Origin: Saprospiraceae bacterium
GTDB lineage: Bacteria; Bacteroidota; Bacteroidia; Chitinophagales; Saprospiraceae
DNA: 64,000 nt
Assembly: GCA_020627535.1 (NCBI GenBank)
Contig: JAHDGU010000011.1
Location: forward strand, 1 to 64,000
Direction: 5' to 3'
Part shown: one piece after another, positions 7,970-15,237 of the stretch
Position numbering within the stretch: position 1 is the stretch's first letter
How the letters are laid out: the number at the start of each line of letters is the position of its first letter
Notes under the pieces: generated by a model
Told to the model about the DNA's origin: nothing
The model's database searches: none
The model's input: only the letters and a program-made list of their open reading frames with translations
Translations under genes and position numbers: made by a program

Positions 7970-8647
7970 TTACATGTGGCTGATGTAGCCATAGATCTGA
8001 TAGATAAACAAGGCAATACCTGCAACCACCAAAAACCAGTTGACAATCTGGTAGAACAGTTGATAGCTCTTCAGTTTCTTCCACTGTGTGATCAAAAAGA
8101 CTATGGGGATTAGCGCCGTTATCTGTCCTAGCTCTACGCCAATATTGAAGCAGAGGATCTTGGCCAGAAACATCCCTTCACCCATATCAAATGACTGAAG
8201 CCTTGTCGATAGTCCAAAGCCATGGATGAGGCCGAAGATGAACACCATCCAGAGTAGATTGGGTGACTCAGTCTTAAACCACTTCTGGAAACCTCCGAGA
8301 TTTTCAAATCCCTTGTAAAGGACACTCAGGGCGATCACTGCATCGATCAGATGTTCATCTACCTTGATCCCAAGGTAAGTCGCACCGATGAGCGTGATAC
8401 AATGGCCAATCGTGAAGACCGTGATAAATCGGACGATGTCCTTGAAATTATTCAAATAAAAGATGACCCCTGTCAGGAATAGCAGGTGATCATAGCCTGT
8501 CACCATGTGCTTGGCACCCACCAGAATATATGCCAATAGACCTCCATTGGACAGGATCTCCTGATCAGATTCACTGACACCATGGGCCATCAGAACCGCA
8601 GGTAGCAGCATCACGAGTAGCGTGGATATTATCAGTCTTCGGCTCAT
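7970..8647 (-). CDS. HupE/UreJ-family membrane protein
   Basis: 225 residues with a cleavable-looking leader ending in MAHG and about six membrane helices. The family hallmark is visible: GAKHMVTGYDHLLFL (about 43-57), then TVFTIGHCITL and FGLIHGFGLS. Members of the HupE/UreJ group (PF13795 type) are His-rich membrane proteins linked to nickel or cobalt uptake, though many Bacteroidota members stand alone, as here, with no urease or hydrogenase nearby. Substrate uncertain. Confidence 0.88.
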   Translation of the reverse strand: MSRRLIISTLLVMLLPAVLMAHGVSESDQEILSNGGLLAYILVGAKHMVTGYDHLLFLTGVIFYLNNFKDIVRFITVFTIGHCITLIGATYLGIKVDEHLIDAVIALSVLYKGFENLGGFQKWFKTESPNLLWMVFIFGLIHGFGLSTRLQSFDMGEGMFLAKILCFNIGVELGQITALIPIVFLITQWKKLKSYQLFYQIVNWFLVVAGIALFIYQIYGYISHM

Positions 8648-8683
8648 ATGCTCGATCGATTTTTTGTGCTAGGTTTGAGCAGG

Positions 8684-8691
8684 CAAAAGTA
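8684..8691 (-). promoter_or_regulatory. -7 box of the hupE-like gene
   Basis: TACTTTTG on the minus strand is an exact TAnnTTTG match, 37 bp upstream of the start at 8647. No good -33 TTG is visible. Confidence 0.5.
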
Positions 8692-8727
8692 GTAGCATCG
8701 GCTATCACTTGTATTTCTTTACAGATC

Positions 8728-8751
8728 CATTTGAGGCCTTTCGGCCAAATG
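8728..8751. promoter_or_regulatory. Inverted repeat between divergent genes
   Basis: CATTT-ga-GGCC / TTTC loop / GGCC-AAATG gives nine paired bases with a 2-base bulge. It lies between the divergent hupE-like and SdiA-regulated genes and could be an operator or a leader hairpin. Confidence 0.3.
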
Positions 8752-8807
8752 TGCTACAATGAAATAGCCTTTCCTTGAGTTGTATCAATTCACATATGCT
8801 TCTGTAG

Positions 8808-9707
8808 ATGAAATTGGCGATATGGAGACGGATCATTTGCACGACAGTGCTCATAAGTCTATGTGCGAGTTGCTATATGGCTCAAGCACAATTCACCTAC
8901 CAAGTTGATCAGCCATCAGCAAGCTACACCTTGGCTCAGGAACTATTGGAGATATCAGGGCTAGGCCTCTCATCTGATATGTCAGAGCTCTACGCCATCA
9001 ATGATGAACAAGGCATCGTCTTCACCCTAGATCTCCAGGGCAAGATCTTGAAGCAGATAGGTTTTGCAGCCGATAGTGACTATGAGGGCATAGAGCGTGT
9101 GGAGGATATCCTCTACATCTTGAAGTCCAATGGGAATCTCTATCGACTAGATCTGAAGTCAGGAAGATCACTTCCCCTCATCAAGTCTCCGCTATCAAGT
9201 GTCAATGATACTGAAGGACTTGGCTATGATCCAGTGCACCATGAACTCCTCGTTGCATGCAAAGCCAGTTCCAAGCTCGGCAAGCCAGCCAGTGACAAAA
9301 AGACCAAGGCTGTCTACGCCTACTCATTGATTGATCAGCAATGGCGAGAAGATCCAGTGCTGAGCATCATGGATCGTGAACTTGAAGACTGCTATGCATC
9401 TATGGATCTGGAGCATCTTCGCAAAAGCGCGAGAGAAAAGTTGGAGGCTCGTGTGACAGACTTTGCGCCATCTGCCATCGCATACAATCCAGCGGATCAG
9501 CTATACTATATCCTATCCACTGTAGGAAAGCTACTCGTCAGCTGCACAAGAACGGGAGAGATCCGTCAAGTGTATTTTCTGGACAAGAATATCCACATCC
9601 AGCCAGAAGGCATTTGCTTTGATCAAAATGGCGTCATGTATATCAGTAACGAAGGAAAAGGCCTCAGTCCCCGTCTCCATGTGATCTTACCGAACTCATC
9701 AGACTAG
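8808..9707 (+). CDS. SdiA-regulated domain protein, exported
   Basis: 299 residues. A signal peptide (about 1-28, ending MAQAQ) is followed by a six-bladed beta-propeller-like body. Its phrases LEISGLGLSSDMSELYAINDE, DSDYEGIERVED and IQPEGICFDQNGVMYISNEG are typical of the SdiA-regulated family (PF06977). The family name comes from an Escherichia gene; the biochemical role is unknown. A phosphoesterase- or lactonase-like propeller is possible. Its end overlaps the convergent small membrane gene by 4 bp. Confidence 0.85.
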   Translation: MKLAIWRRIICTTVLISLCASCYMAQAQFTYQVDQPSASYTLAQELLEISGLGLSSDMSELYAINDEQGIVFTLDLQGKILKQIGFAADSDYEGIERVEDILYILKSNGNLYRLDLKSGRSLPLIKSPLSSVNDTEGLGYDPVHHELLVACKASSKLGKPASDKKTKAVYAYSLIDQQWREDPVLSIMDRELEDCYASMDLEHLRKSAREKLEARVTDFAPSAIAYNPADQLYYILSTVGKLLVSCTRTGEIRQVYFLDKNIHIQPEGICFDQNGVMYISNEGKGLSPRLHVILPNSSD

Positions 9708-9994
9708 CTGAGTAGCCACAAGATCACGGTAGCAAACACTAGTGCCCCAATCACATTGCGCAGAATCATGCGCTTCGGAGATGCTATCCGTCGAGTAAGA
9801 TACTGTAGGAGGAGATCGATCAGCAGACATGAGATGCACACTACCGTGAGACTCACGATCGCCGCTCTCGCAAATGCCGCATCGTCTGCTCTCCAAGATC
9901 CATCAGCAACGACGGCCCAAAGAATCATCAAGATGCCTACAAGGGCCAGGAAATTGAGTATCGTGGGACGATACCAATAATCTTTGGCACTCAC
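9704..9994 (-). CDS. Small three-TM membrane protein
   Basis: 96 residues, not recognised. Hydrophobic segments lie at about 12-30, 44-65 and 78-95, with a short Arg/Lys-rich loop (LTRRIASPKR) between the second and third. The start is only 3 bp after the stop of the isocitrate dehydrogenase gene, so it is probably translated from the same transcript. The coupling may be fortuitous. Confidence 0.7.
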   Translation of the reverse strand: MSAKDYWYRPTILNFLALVGILMILWAVVADGSWRADDAAFARAAIVSLTVVCISCLLIDLLLQYLTRRIASPKRMILRNVIGALVFATVILWLLS

Positions 9995-9997
9995 GCT

Positions 9998-11473
9998 CTA
10001 CTCTCCTTGAGCAAGGCTGTAACAGCGCTTGCCATTGAAGTTGTAGAGATTCTCAATCTTGATGAAGTTGAGTCCAGTCTTCTCGAGCTGACCGAGTAGC
10101 TTCACGATGGTCGAGTATCTGATCTGATTGTCTGGATGTGTGACTTCTCCATTCCCCTCACGTGCCTCCTTGGCGACAAATCTACACCTCCAGTGATCCG
10201 TGCGGAAAGTCTCGAGTCTACCATGAGGATAGACCTTGACACCACGATTGGTGATCACCTTTAGTCTGAGATTATCTGCCTCTACAGACTCCAGCAACTT
10301 ACCGAGCACCTCTGGATCACGATCACAGTCAGTCCAGTCTAGGAAGACATCTACACCGATCAGCGACTTGACCAGCTTGCTCGGTGGCTTCACACTGATG
10401 GTGATCTTATGACTTGTCGGCTTCGTCACTTTGAGCTTTTCAGGTGATTTACCAAGTCGCTCAACGACTGCCTTACCAAACTCTTTGGTGCCAACTACCT
10501 TCTTGGTGAGCTCACTCTTGAGATCTCCTGTATGGATACCATCTTCTATGGTTCGGTAGAGAGCTTTCTGAATCTTCTCTGCATACTCAGGCATATTGAG
10601 ATGCACGAGCATCATGCACGCTCCGTGAAGCATACCAGACGGATTGGCGATGTTCTTACCAGCAATATCTGGTGCCGATCCATGGATCGCTTCAAACATG
10701 GCAAAGTCGGTACCGACATTGGCACTTCCACCCATGCCTACACTACCAGCAATCTCCGCTGTGATATCAGAGATGATATCTCCATAGAGATTGAGTGTGA
10801 CGATGACATCAAACTGCTCTGGGCGATTGGCGATGCGCGCAGATCCGATATCTATGATATAGTGATCAGCCTCGATCTCGGGATACTCTTTGCTCATCTT
10901 ATCGAAGATGGCATGAAACATCCCATCGGTCTGCTTCATGATATTGTCCTTGGTCATGCAAGTCACCTTCTTGCGTCCATAAGCACGTGCATATTCAAAT
11001 GCATATCTGATGATCTTTTCACAACCAGGTCTTGATACGAGCTTGAGACACTGCACCACTTCTGTGGTCTGCTGATGCTCGATACCCGCGTAGAGGTCTT
11101 CTTCATTTTCTCTGATGACCACAATATCCATCTTGGGAAATGATGTTGCCACAAAGGGTGAAAGCGATTTGACTGGTCTCACATTGGCAAAGAGACCCAT
11201 AGTCTTGCGGATCGTGACATTGAGACTTTTGTAGCCACCGCCTTGAGGTGTGGTAATCGGCCCCTTGAGAAATACGCCGTTTTGGGCCATATTCACCCAG
11301 GCCGACTCAGGGATTCCAGATTTGATGCCTTCAAGGTAGACATCCTTACCTACTCTGATGAAGTCATACTCTAGAGGTGCACCTGATGCTTTGAGTACAT
11401 CAAGGACTACACTTGTGATTTCTGGACCTATTCCGTCTCCTTTGGCTACTGTGATTCTTCTCGTCTCGCTCAT
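9998..11473 (-). CDS. icd: NADP-dependent isocitrate dehydrogenase (long, Thermus-like type)
   Basis: 491 residues. It decarboxylates isocitrate to 2-oxoglutarate in the TCA cycle. Visible features are GDGIGPEIT (12-20), the substrate-binding serine region in GGGYKSLNVTIRK, RENEEDLYAG, the NLYGDIISDITAE segment and AIHGSAPDIAGKNIANPSG near the cofactor site. The extra C-terminal domain of about 140 residues (from about 345) matches the roughly 496-residue Thermus enzyme rather than the shorter Escherichia form. NADP preference is inferred from the family. Promoter at 11500-11507. Confidence 0.92.
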   Translation of the reverse strand: MSETRRITVAKGDGIGPEITSVVLDVLKASGAPLEYDFIRVGKDVYLEGIKSGIPESAWVNMAQNGVFLKGPITTPQGGGYKSLNVTIRKTMGLFANVRPVKSLSPFVATSFPKMDIVVIRENEEDLYAGIEHQQTTEVVQCLKLVSRPGCEKIIRYAFEYARAYGRKKVTCMTKDNIMKQTDGMFHAIFDKMSKEYPEIEADHYIIDIGSARIANRPEQFDVIVTLNLYGDIISDITAEIAGSVGMGGSANVGTDFAMFEAIHGSAPDIAGKNIANPSGMLHGACMMLVHLNMPEYAEKIQKALYRTIEDGIHTGDLKSELTKKVVGTKEFGKAVVERLGKSPEKLKVTKPTSHKITISVKPPSKLVKSLIGVDVFLDWTDCDRDPEVLGKLLESVEADNLRLKVITNRGVKVYPHGRLETFRTDHWRCRFVAKEAREGNGEVTHPDNQIRYSTIVKLLGQLEKTGLNFIKIENLYNFNGKRCYSLAQGE

Positions 11474-11499
11474 GTGGCTGTATATAAGATTGTGGATGG

Positions 11500-11507
11500 C
11501 AAAAGTA
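11500..11507 (-). promoter_or_regulatory. -7 box of the isocitrate dehydrogenase promoter
   Basis: TACTTTTG on the minus strand is an exact TAnnTTTG match, 27 bp before the start at 11473. It overlaps the end of the upstream operon's terminator. Confidence 0.55.
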
Positions 11508-11540
11508 AAACAGTCTCCCTGCCTAAGACTGCTTTACTTT
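11502..11540. terminator. Terminator of the copper-type operon
   Basis: AAAGTAAAACAGTCT (11502-11516) and AGACTGCTTTACTTT (11526-11540) form a 15-bp stem with one wobble and a 9-base loop. Read on the minus strand it lies 23 bp after the TonB-receptor stop and runs into TTTT. The arm shares bases with the icd -7 box. Confidence 0.7.
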
Positions 11541-11562
11541 CGTCATGGATTGGTTTGATTGA

Positions 11563-13815
11563 TTACTGTCTCTTGGAGATTGGCTCATCTAGAGAATATC
11601 GCATACCGATATAGATGTTTCTCCCCATGATGGGCCCCCAGACCATAGAGCTATCAAAGAAGTCACCAAAGGGATCTGCTGCTCCGAGGATCGGATCCTT
11701 TTGGCGGAAGCCTAGGAGGTTTTCACTACCGAGGTATACATTCCACTTCGGGCCCCAGCTCTTGCTTATTTGTGCATTGAGCAGGAAGAAAGACGGAGAT
11801 GACTCTGCCAGCCGAAACTCCTCTGGGTTTTTCGTAGTGAAAGGTATACGCTTGGCACCGATCCAATTGAGAGTTGCGTCGAAGTGCCACTCATTTTCGG
11901 TCTTGTACGAGGCATTCAAAAAAGCGCGATGTGCTGCAATCAAAGGTCGACTCAGACGCTGCATACGATAATCGGTCTGCACATCATACCATCTATAGGC
12001 CCATCGCAGGTCAAGTCCATCGATCAGCTCATGGTCCAGTTGTATTTGCAGGCTATTGCTGTACGACTTGCCATCGAGATTGTAGAACCACAGCTCTTGC
12101 GGGCTGAAGTCATAGTCCACCACCACTTGATTCTCAAAACTTGTCCGGTAGAGATCCAAACCAAGACTCGCATTGCGCAAGCCAATCTTGAAGTCATGCG
12201 TCACATTGAGCCCCATATTCCAGGCGACCTCTGGTGCCAGTCCGTGTGGGAGATCTGCGTCACTCGTCAACAGTCGGATCTTCCGATTGCTCGCAAGTAT
12301 GCCCGGATTCTCTGCAAAGATCTGTGCTGTGCGCTGGCCTCGTCCAGCAGATGCCCTCAGGATCGTCTCATCAGTAATGGCGTAGCGCAGATGCATGCGT
12401 GGAGTCATAAAAAAACCATACAGATTATGATGATCAGCGCGGAGTCCCAGTACGATGTCAAAGTTGTCCAATCCATCATAATTGTACTCCGCAAAGGCAC
12501 CGATCACTTGCTCCGTATAGTCAAAGAATCTTTGATCCACACGCTCAAGGTAGTCATCATGATAGAAGCTAGCTCCAGTCTTGATTTTATGATTGGTATT
12601 GGAGATGATGGTCTCATAGATCAAGTTGAGATAGGCGCTAGACTGCAGCGCATCGTGATCTCTCAGCCCGTAGTAGCTCTCTTGATCATGACGAGACACA
12701 GACATCTGAAGGCCAATAGACTTCCATGGGATGTGTTCCCATAGTCGACCAATCTTTGCCCAGGCATCGACTCTATTGATGTCAAGCCCATAGCCCCAAG
12801 TCCCTGAGGACGAGATATCCGAAGGACCAGAGAAATCTACTTGACCACCGAGAGCATTGAGATGACTCAACTTCACACCGATCTGCGCATGCGTCCAGTC
12901 TCCCGTGTATTTCCAGCGATGAGCGCCCAGATAGACATTGCGCAAGGGAAAGTCCAAGAAATTATCATTGTTAATATCCCTCCTAGTCTGATTTCTCTTG
13001 GCATGCAAGAGGGTACCAGCTTCCCATCTACGATCACCTTTGGTATGTCGTAGATTGAGATTGGCTTCAAGACGGCCTATGGCATTGGCATAGACATTGG
13101 CATAGAGGAATGGACCTGTGCAAGGCTTGTGCAACTCGGTGTTGATCTGCCCAGTGATACTCTCAAATCCGTTGGAGACTGATCCAGCGCCTTTGTTGAG
13201 CTGTATGCTCTGCAACCAGTGTCCGGGTGTAAATTCTAGGCCATGAATAGACATAAGACCTCTGATTTCTGGGATCAATTCTCGCGTAACTTGGATGTAT
13301 GGACCAGAGAGGCCAAGCATCTCGATTTGTCGAGCCCCTGTGATTGCATCCGTGAAGGACACATCTATACCGGCATTGGTCTCGAAGCTTTCGCTCAAAT
13401 TGCAGCAAGCAGCCTTTCTCAACTCCTTTTCTGTGATGACCTCCGTCTTGAGCGGATCTAATTTGGAAATGGTCGTGGATGTCTTGCGATATCTGATCTC
13501 GATTTTGTCAAGGAGAATGCTTGATACCATAGACAGGTCCAAGGTGCGTTCATCAGTAATTCTCAGCGTATCAGACAAGTATCCCACATAGCTGAAGACC
13601 ATCTGACGATCTTGTCTTCGCTCGATTTCATATCGGCCCTCGTCATTTGTGATGGTTCCTACCCGATGATCATCCAAATAATACACATTGACTCCTGGCA
13701 ATACCTCTCCCGTCTTGTGATCGATGACCCTACCTGTCAGTGTCTGAGCTATAAGCATCGTGTGACCAGACAGAACTGCCACCAGGATGCATAGGAATCT
13801 AGTGAACTTCCACAT
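11563..13815 (-). CDS. TonB-dependent receptor of copper/heavy-metal locus type
   Basis: 750 residues from the ATG at 13815, preceded by GAGGAG and opening a signal peptide (1-24, ending LIAQ). A carboxypeptidase-D-like regulatory domain (about 26-108) precedes the plug (about 120-230, with KAACCNLSESFETN at 135-148) and a 22-strand barrel. The double-Cys plug motif is the form I associate with receptors encoded beside HMA-domain proteins in Bacteroidota. The gene overlaps the HMA gene by 17 bp, so the two are translationally coupled. The likely role is TonB-driven transport of a metal or metal complex; copper is inferred from context only. Confidence 0.88.
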   Translation of the reverse strand: MWKFTRFLCILVAVLSGHTMLIAQTLTGRVIDHKTGEVLPGVNVYYLDDHRVGTITNDEGRYEIERRQDRQMVFSYVGYLSDTLRITDERTLDLSMVSSILLDKIEIRYRKTSTTISKLDPLKTEVITEKELRKAACCNLSESFETNAGIDVSFTDAITGARQIEMLGLSGPYIQVTRELIPEIRGLMSIHGLEFTPGHWLQSIQLNKGAGSVSNGFESITGQINTELHKPCTGPFLYANVYANAIGRLEANLNLRHTKGDRRWEAGTLLHAKRNQTRRDINNDNFLDFPLRNVYLGAHRWKYTGDWTHAQIGVKLSHLNALGGQVDFSGPSDISSSGTWGYGLDINRVDAWAKIGRLWEHIPWKSIGLQMSVSRHDQESYYGLRDHDALQSSAYLNLIYETIISNTNHKIKTGASFYHDDYLERVDQRFFDYTEQVIGAFAEYNYDGLDNFDIVLGLRADHHNLYGFFMTPRMHLRYAITDETILRASAGRGQRTAQIFAENPGILASNRKIRLLTSDADLPHGLAPEVAWNMGLNVTHDFKIGLRNASLGLDLYRTSFENQVVVDYDFSPQELWFYNLDGKSYSNSLQIQLDHELIDGLDLRWAYRWYDVQTDYRMQRLSRPLIAAHRAFLNASYKTENEWHFDATLNWIGAKRIPFTTKNPEEFRLAESSPSFFLLNAQISKSWGPKWNVYLGSENLLGFRQKDPILGAADPFGDFFDSSMVWGPIMGRNIYIGMRYSLDEPISKRQ
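11699..11713 (-). repeat. Dispersed word, site 2 (AGGCTTCCGCCAAAA)
   Basis: Inside the TonB-receptor gene; one change in the 14-base core (T to C in the loop). Encodes Gly-Phe-Arg-Gln-Lys, a different frame from the other copies. Confidence 0.7.
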
Positions 13816-14170
13816 CTCCTCGGTATTGACAACAGCCAGGTAGTTTGGTGTAGACGCTATCGGCAGCGACGAGTGCCCCAGCATCGTGCCCTACTGCAAC
13901 GACCGCGCTGCAGACTTGATCTGGATTGACCTTGGCAGGTTGGTATATGATCTTGAGTGTTTGCTTGTACTTGTCCCAAGTTGCCAATTTTACTCCTTTG
14001 ACAAGTGCGGCTTTTTCAATGCGTTTCTTGCACATTCCGCAGACTCCCTTTACGGCGATCTCAGCGGTTTCGATTTTCTTGGGTTTTGTGTCTACTTGCT
14101 GAGCAGACAGATCGGCTTTCGCCAAAATCAGCATCAGCGTAACTGACAAAATTCTTATGGTGATTTTCAT
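13799..14170 (-). CDS. Periplasmic heavy-metal-associated (HMA) domain protein
   Basis: 123 residues. A signal peptide (about 1-24, LSAQ) is followed by an HMA fold with GVCGMCKKRIEKA; Cys44 and Cys47 are the expected Cu(I) ligands, in a CxxC that replaces the usual MxCxxC. The tail adds Cys113-Cys114 (LPGCCQY), which could extend the metal site. It probably passes copper to or from the receptor encoded by the overlapping next gene. The signal peptide coding region contains an exact copy of the dispersed 15-bp word. Confidence 0.88.
   Translation of the reverse strand: MKITIRILSVTLMLILAKADLSAQQVDTKPKKIETAEIAVKGVCGMCKKRIEKAALVKGVKLATWDKYKQTLKIIYQPAKVNPDQVCSAVVAVGHDAGALVAADSVYTKLPGCCQYRGDVEVH
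14114..14128 (+). repeat. Dispersed word, site 3 (exact)
   Basis: GGCTTTCGCCAAAAT, exact. It lies in the signal-peptide codons of the HMA gene, read on the other strand as Ile-Leu-Ala-Lys-Ala. Confidence 0.75.
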
Positions 14171-14174
14171 GATG

Positions 14175-14259
14175 ATATGCTTGATTGAGTGAAATATGAA
14201 AGGGCATCCACATAGATCTCATCTACAGGATGTAGTCATCTCATATCACTCAAGCATAT
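14175..14259 (-). repeat. Intercistronic long inverted repeat
   Basis: On the minus strand the last bases of the HYC gene, ATATGCTTGA plus GTGATATGA, pair with TCATATTTCACTCAATCAAGCATAT just before the HMA start. That makes 10+4+5 bp with two small bulges across a loop of about 41 bases. It separates the first gene from the HMA/receptor pair and may stabilise, process or attenuate the mRNA. Confidence 0.5.
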
Positions 14260-14672
14260 AAGACCAGTGAGGAAAGCCTGATTCTCAGACTACGACCTCC
14301 TAATGGATCATCGGGTGGATCAAAGCGCTTCGCTGATGACTCTCCATCTGCGTGGTGCTTTGACCACTGTGAAACGAACGCCAGTGCATTTATCGCAGGA
14401 GTCTCAAGGTCTTGTATCGACTCATGACTAATCAGTTGTTCGATATCCTGCTGCACAGATAGTGGTACATCTTCACAGCAATCATCTGCAGGAGATTCTT
14501 GACTTATATCACATATGGATGTTGTACTGCAGCAGCTTGCCTTACTCTCTATCTTCGGTAGATCTATCGTAAACAGTGCAAGTTTTCCTTGGCAGTAATG
14601 CGCATTTAGCGGAAGCACACCTGTACCCGCCAGAAAAAGAACGATCGATATGTAGGTGAAAATCGTTTTCAC
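14250..14672 (-). CDS. HYC_CC_PP family protein
   Basis: 140 residues, exported (hydrophobic leader about 1-24). It shows the three landmarks that name the family: His-Tyr-Cys at 25-27 directly after the signal peptide, Cys-Cys at 47-48 and again at 65-66, and Pro-Pro at 119-120 in FDPPDDP. Such proteins are found in Bacteroidota next to HMA proteins and TonB receptors, as here. The His/Cys content suggests metal, probably copper, binding, but no activity is established. It is first in the operon. Confidence 0.85.
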   Translation of the reverse strand: MKTIFTYISIVLFLAGTGVLPLNAHYCQGKLALFTIDLPKIESKASCCSTTSICDISQESPADDCCEDVPLSVQQDIEQLISHESIQDLETPAINALAFVSQWSKHHADGESSAKRFDPPDDPLGGRSLRIRLSSLVLYA

Positions 14673-14953
14673 TTATAACAAAGATAGTGGTCCATCATCC
14701 TCACGTCAAGTGTAAAACACAGGCCAACACACAAAAGGTTCAGTGCTTTATGCAGAAAAACAACTTTCATATGATATAAATCACACATTTGTAAATCAAC
14801 TTCTATTCAACACCTTACCACTTTTTAACACTTGGACTGAAACTATTTCGCCCCGAAAAGCGTCTAATGCGGACAAACACACATCATGGTCTGCAATGGC
14901 AGCCCATATTTCTAACCTAAAACTCATTCAATCATGCTTAAAAGACGCTTCAA

Positions 14954-15057
14954 CAGGAGCTACATGGTGCCAGCACTCAATGTTCCTGTGACCAAAAACA
15001 GATAGTGGCTTAGATTTAGTCACTCCGCAGGGCTCCATCGATGATGGGGCCCTTTTT
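14954..15057 (+). ncRNA. Candidate structured RNA (three consecutive hairpins)
   Basis: Hairpin 1 (14954-14988): CAGGA/TCCTG enclosing ACAT/ATGT and GGTG/CACT. Hairpin 2 (15005-15023): GTGGCT/AGTCAC with a 7-base loop. Hairpin 3 (15030-15052): 10-bp GC-rich stem with a 3-base loop and T5. No coding gene ends upstream on this strand, so the terminator appears to end an independent short transcript or a leader of the gene at 15238. I do not recognise a known RNA family. The 5' end is unknown. Confidence 0.4.
15030..15057 (+). terminator. Strong intrinsic terminator with no obvious gene
   Basis: GGGCTCCATC, loop GAT, GATGGGGCCC (one G-T wobble), then TTTTT. The strength and T-tract define + strand transcription through this region. 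Confidence 0.88.
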
Positions 15058-15237
15058 CATTGCGTCATATCCTCTATGCGGGACATGAAAGTCCATCACA
15101 GGGATCAGCGTTCCTGTATGCCATACGACGATTTAGCAGAACCTTAATAGTCGTGAAACAGATTCTTGGCAACATTTGTCTTGTCTGTGAATATCTATTA
15201 GTGAAAGAGATTTCGTTAACTTCAGACCCAACTGCCG

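Larger units (their letters stand above)
14673..15237. other. Non-coding stretch with a structured + strand segment
   Basis: 565 bp without a convincing protein gene. The first 260 bp are AT-rich and contain only a doubtful 82-codon frame (14743-14991). A 23-codon frame (14934-15005, MLKRRFNRSYMVPALN...) overlaps the first hairpin. From 14954 to 15057 three hairpins follow one another, ending in a terminator. The last 180 bp precede the large secreted protein and hold no clear promoter match. Confidence 0.6.

Noticed and set aside
8728-8751. GGCCTTTCGGCCAAAT hairpin as a further copy of the dispersed word
   Set aside because: It needs two insertions to align with GGCTTTCGCCAAAAT; better treated as an independent inverted repeat.
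11884-12744. 286-codon + strand frame inside the TonB-receptor gene
   Set aside because: Antisense shadow of the beta-barrel region; no family features.
13385-13400. AGCTTTCGCTCAAATT in the TonB-receptor gene as a copy of the dispersed word
   Set aside because: Too many differences from the core; excluded to keep the set strict.
14743-14991. 82-codon + strand frame in the non-coding stretch
   Set aside because: AT-rich, without protein-like composition or family features; it partly overlaps the structured RNA candidate.
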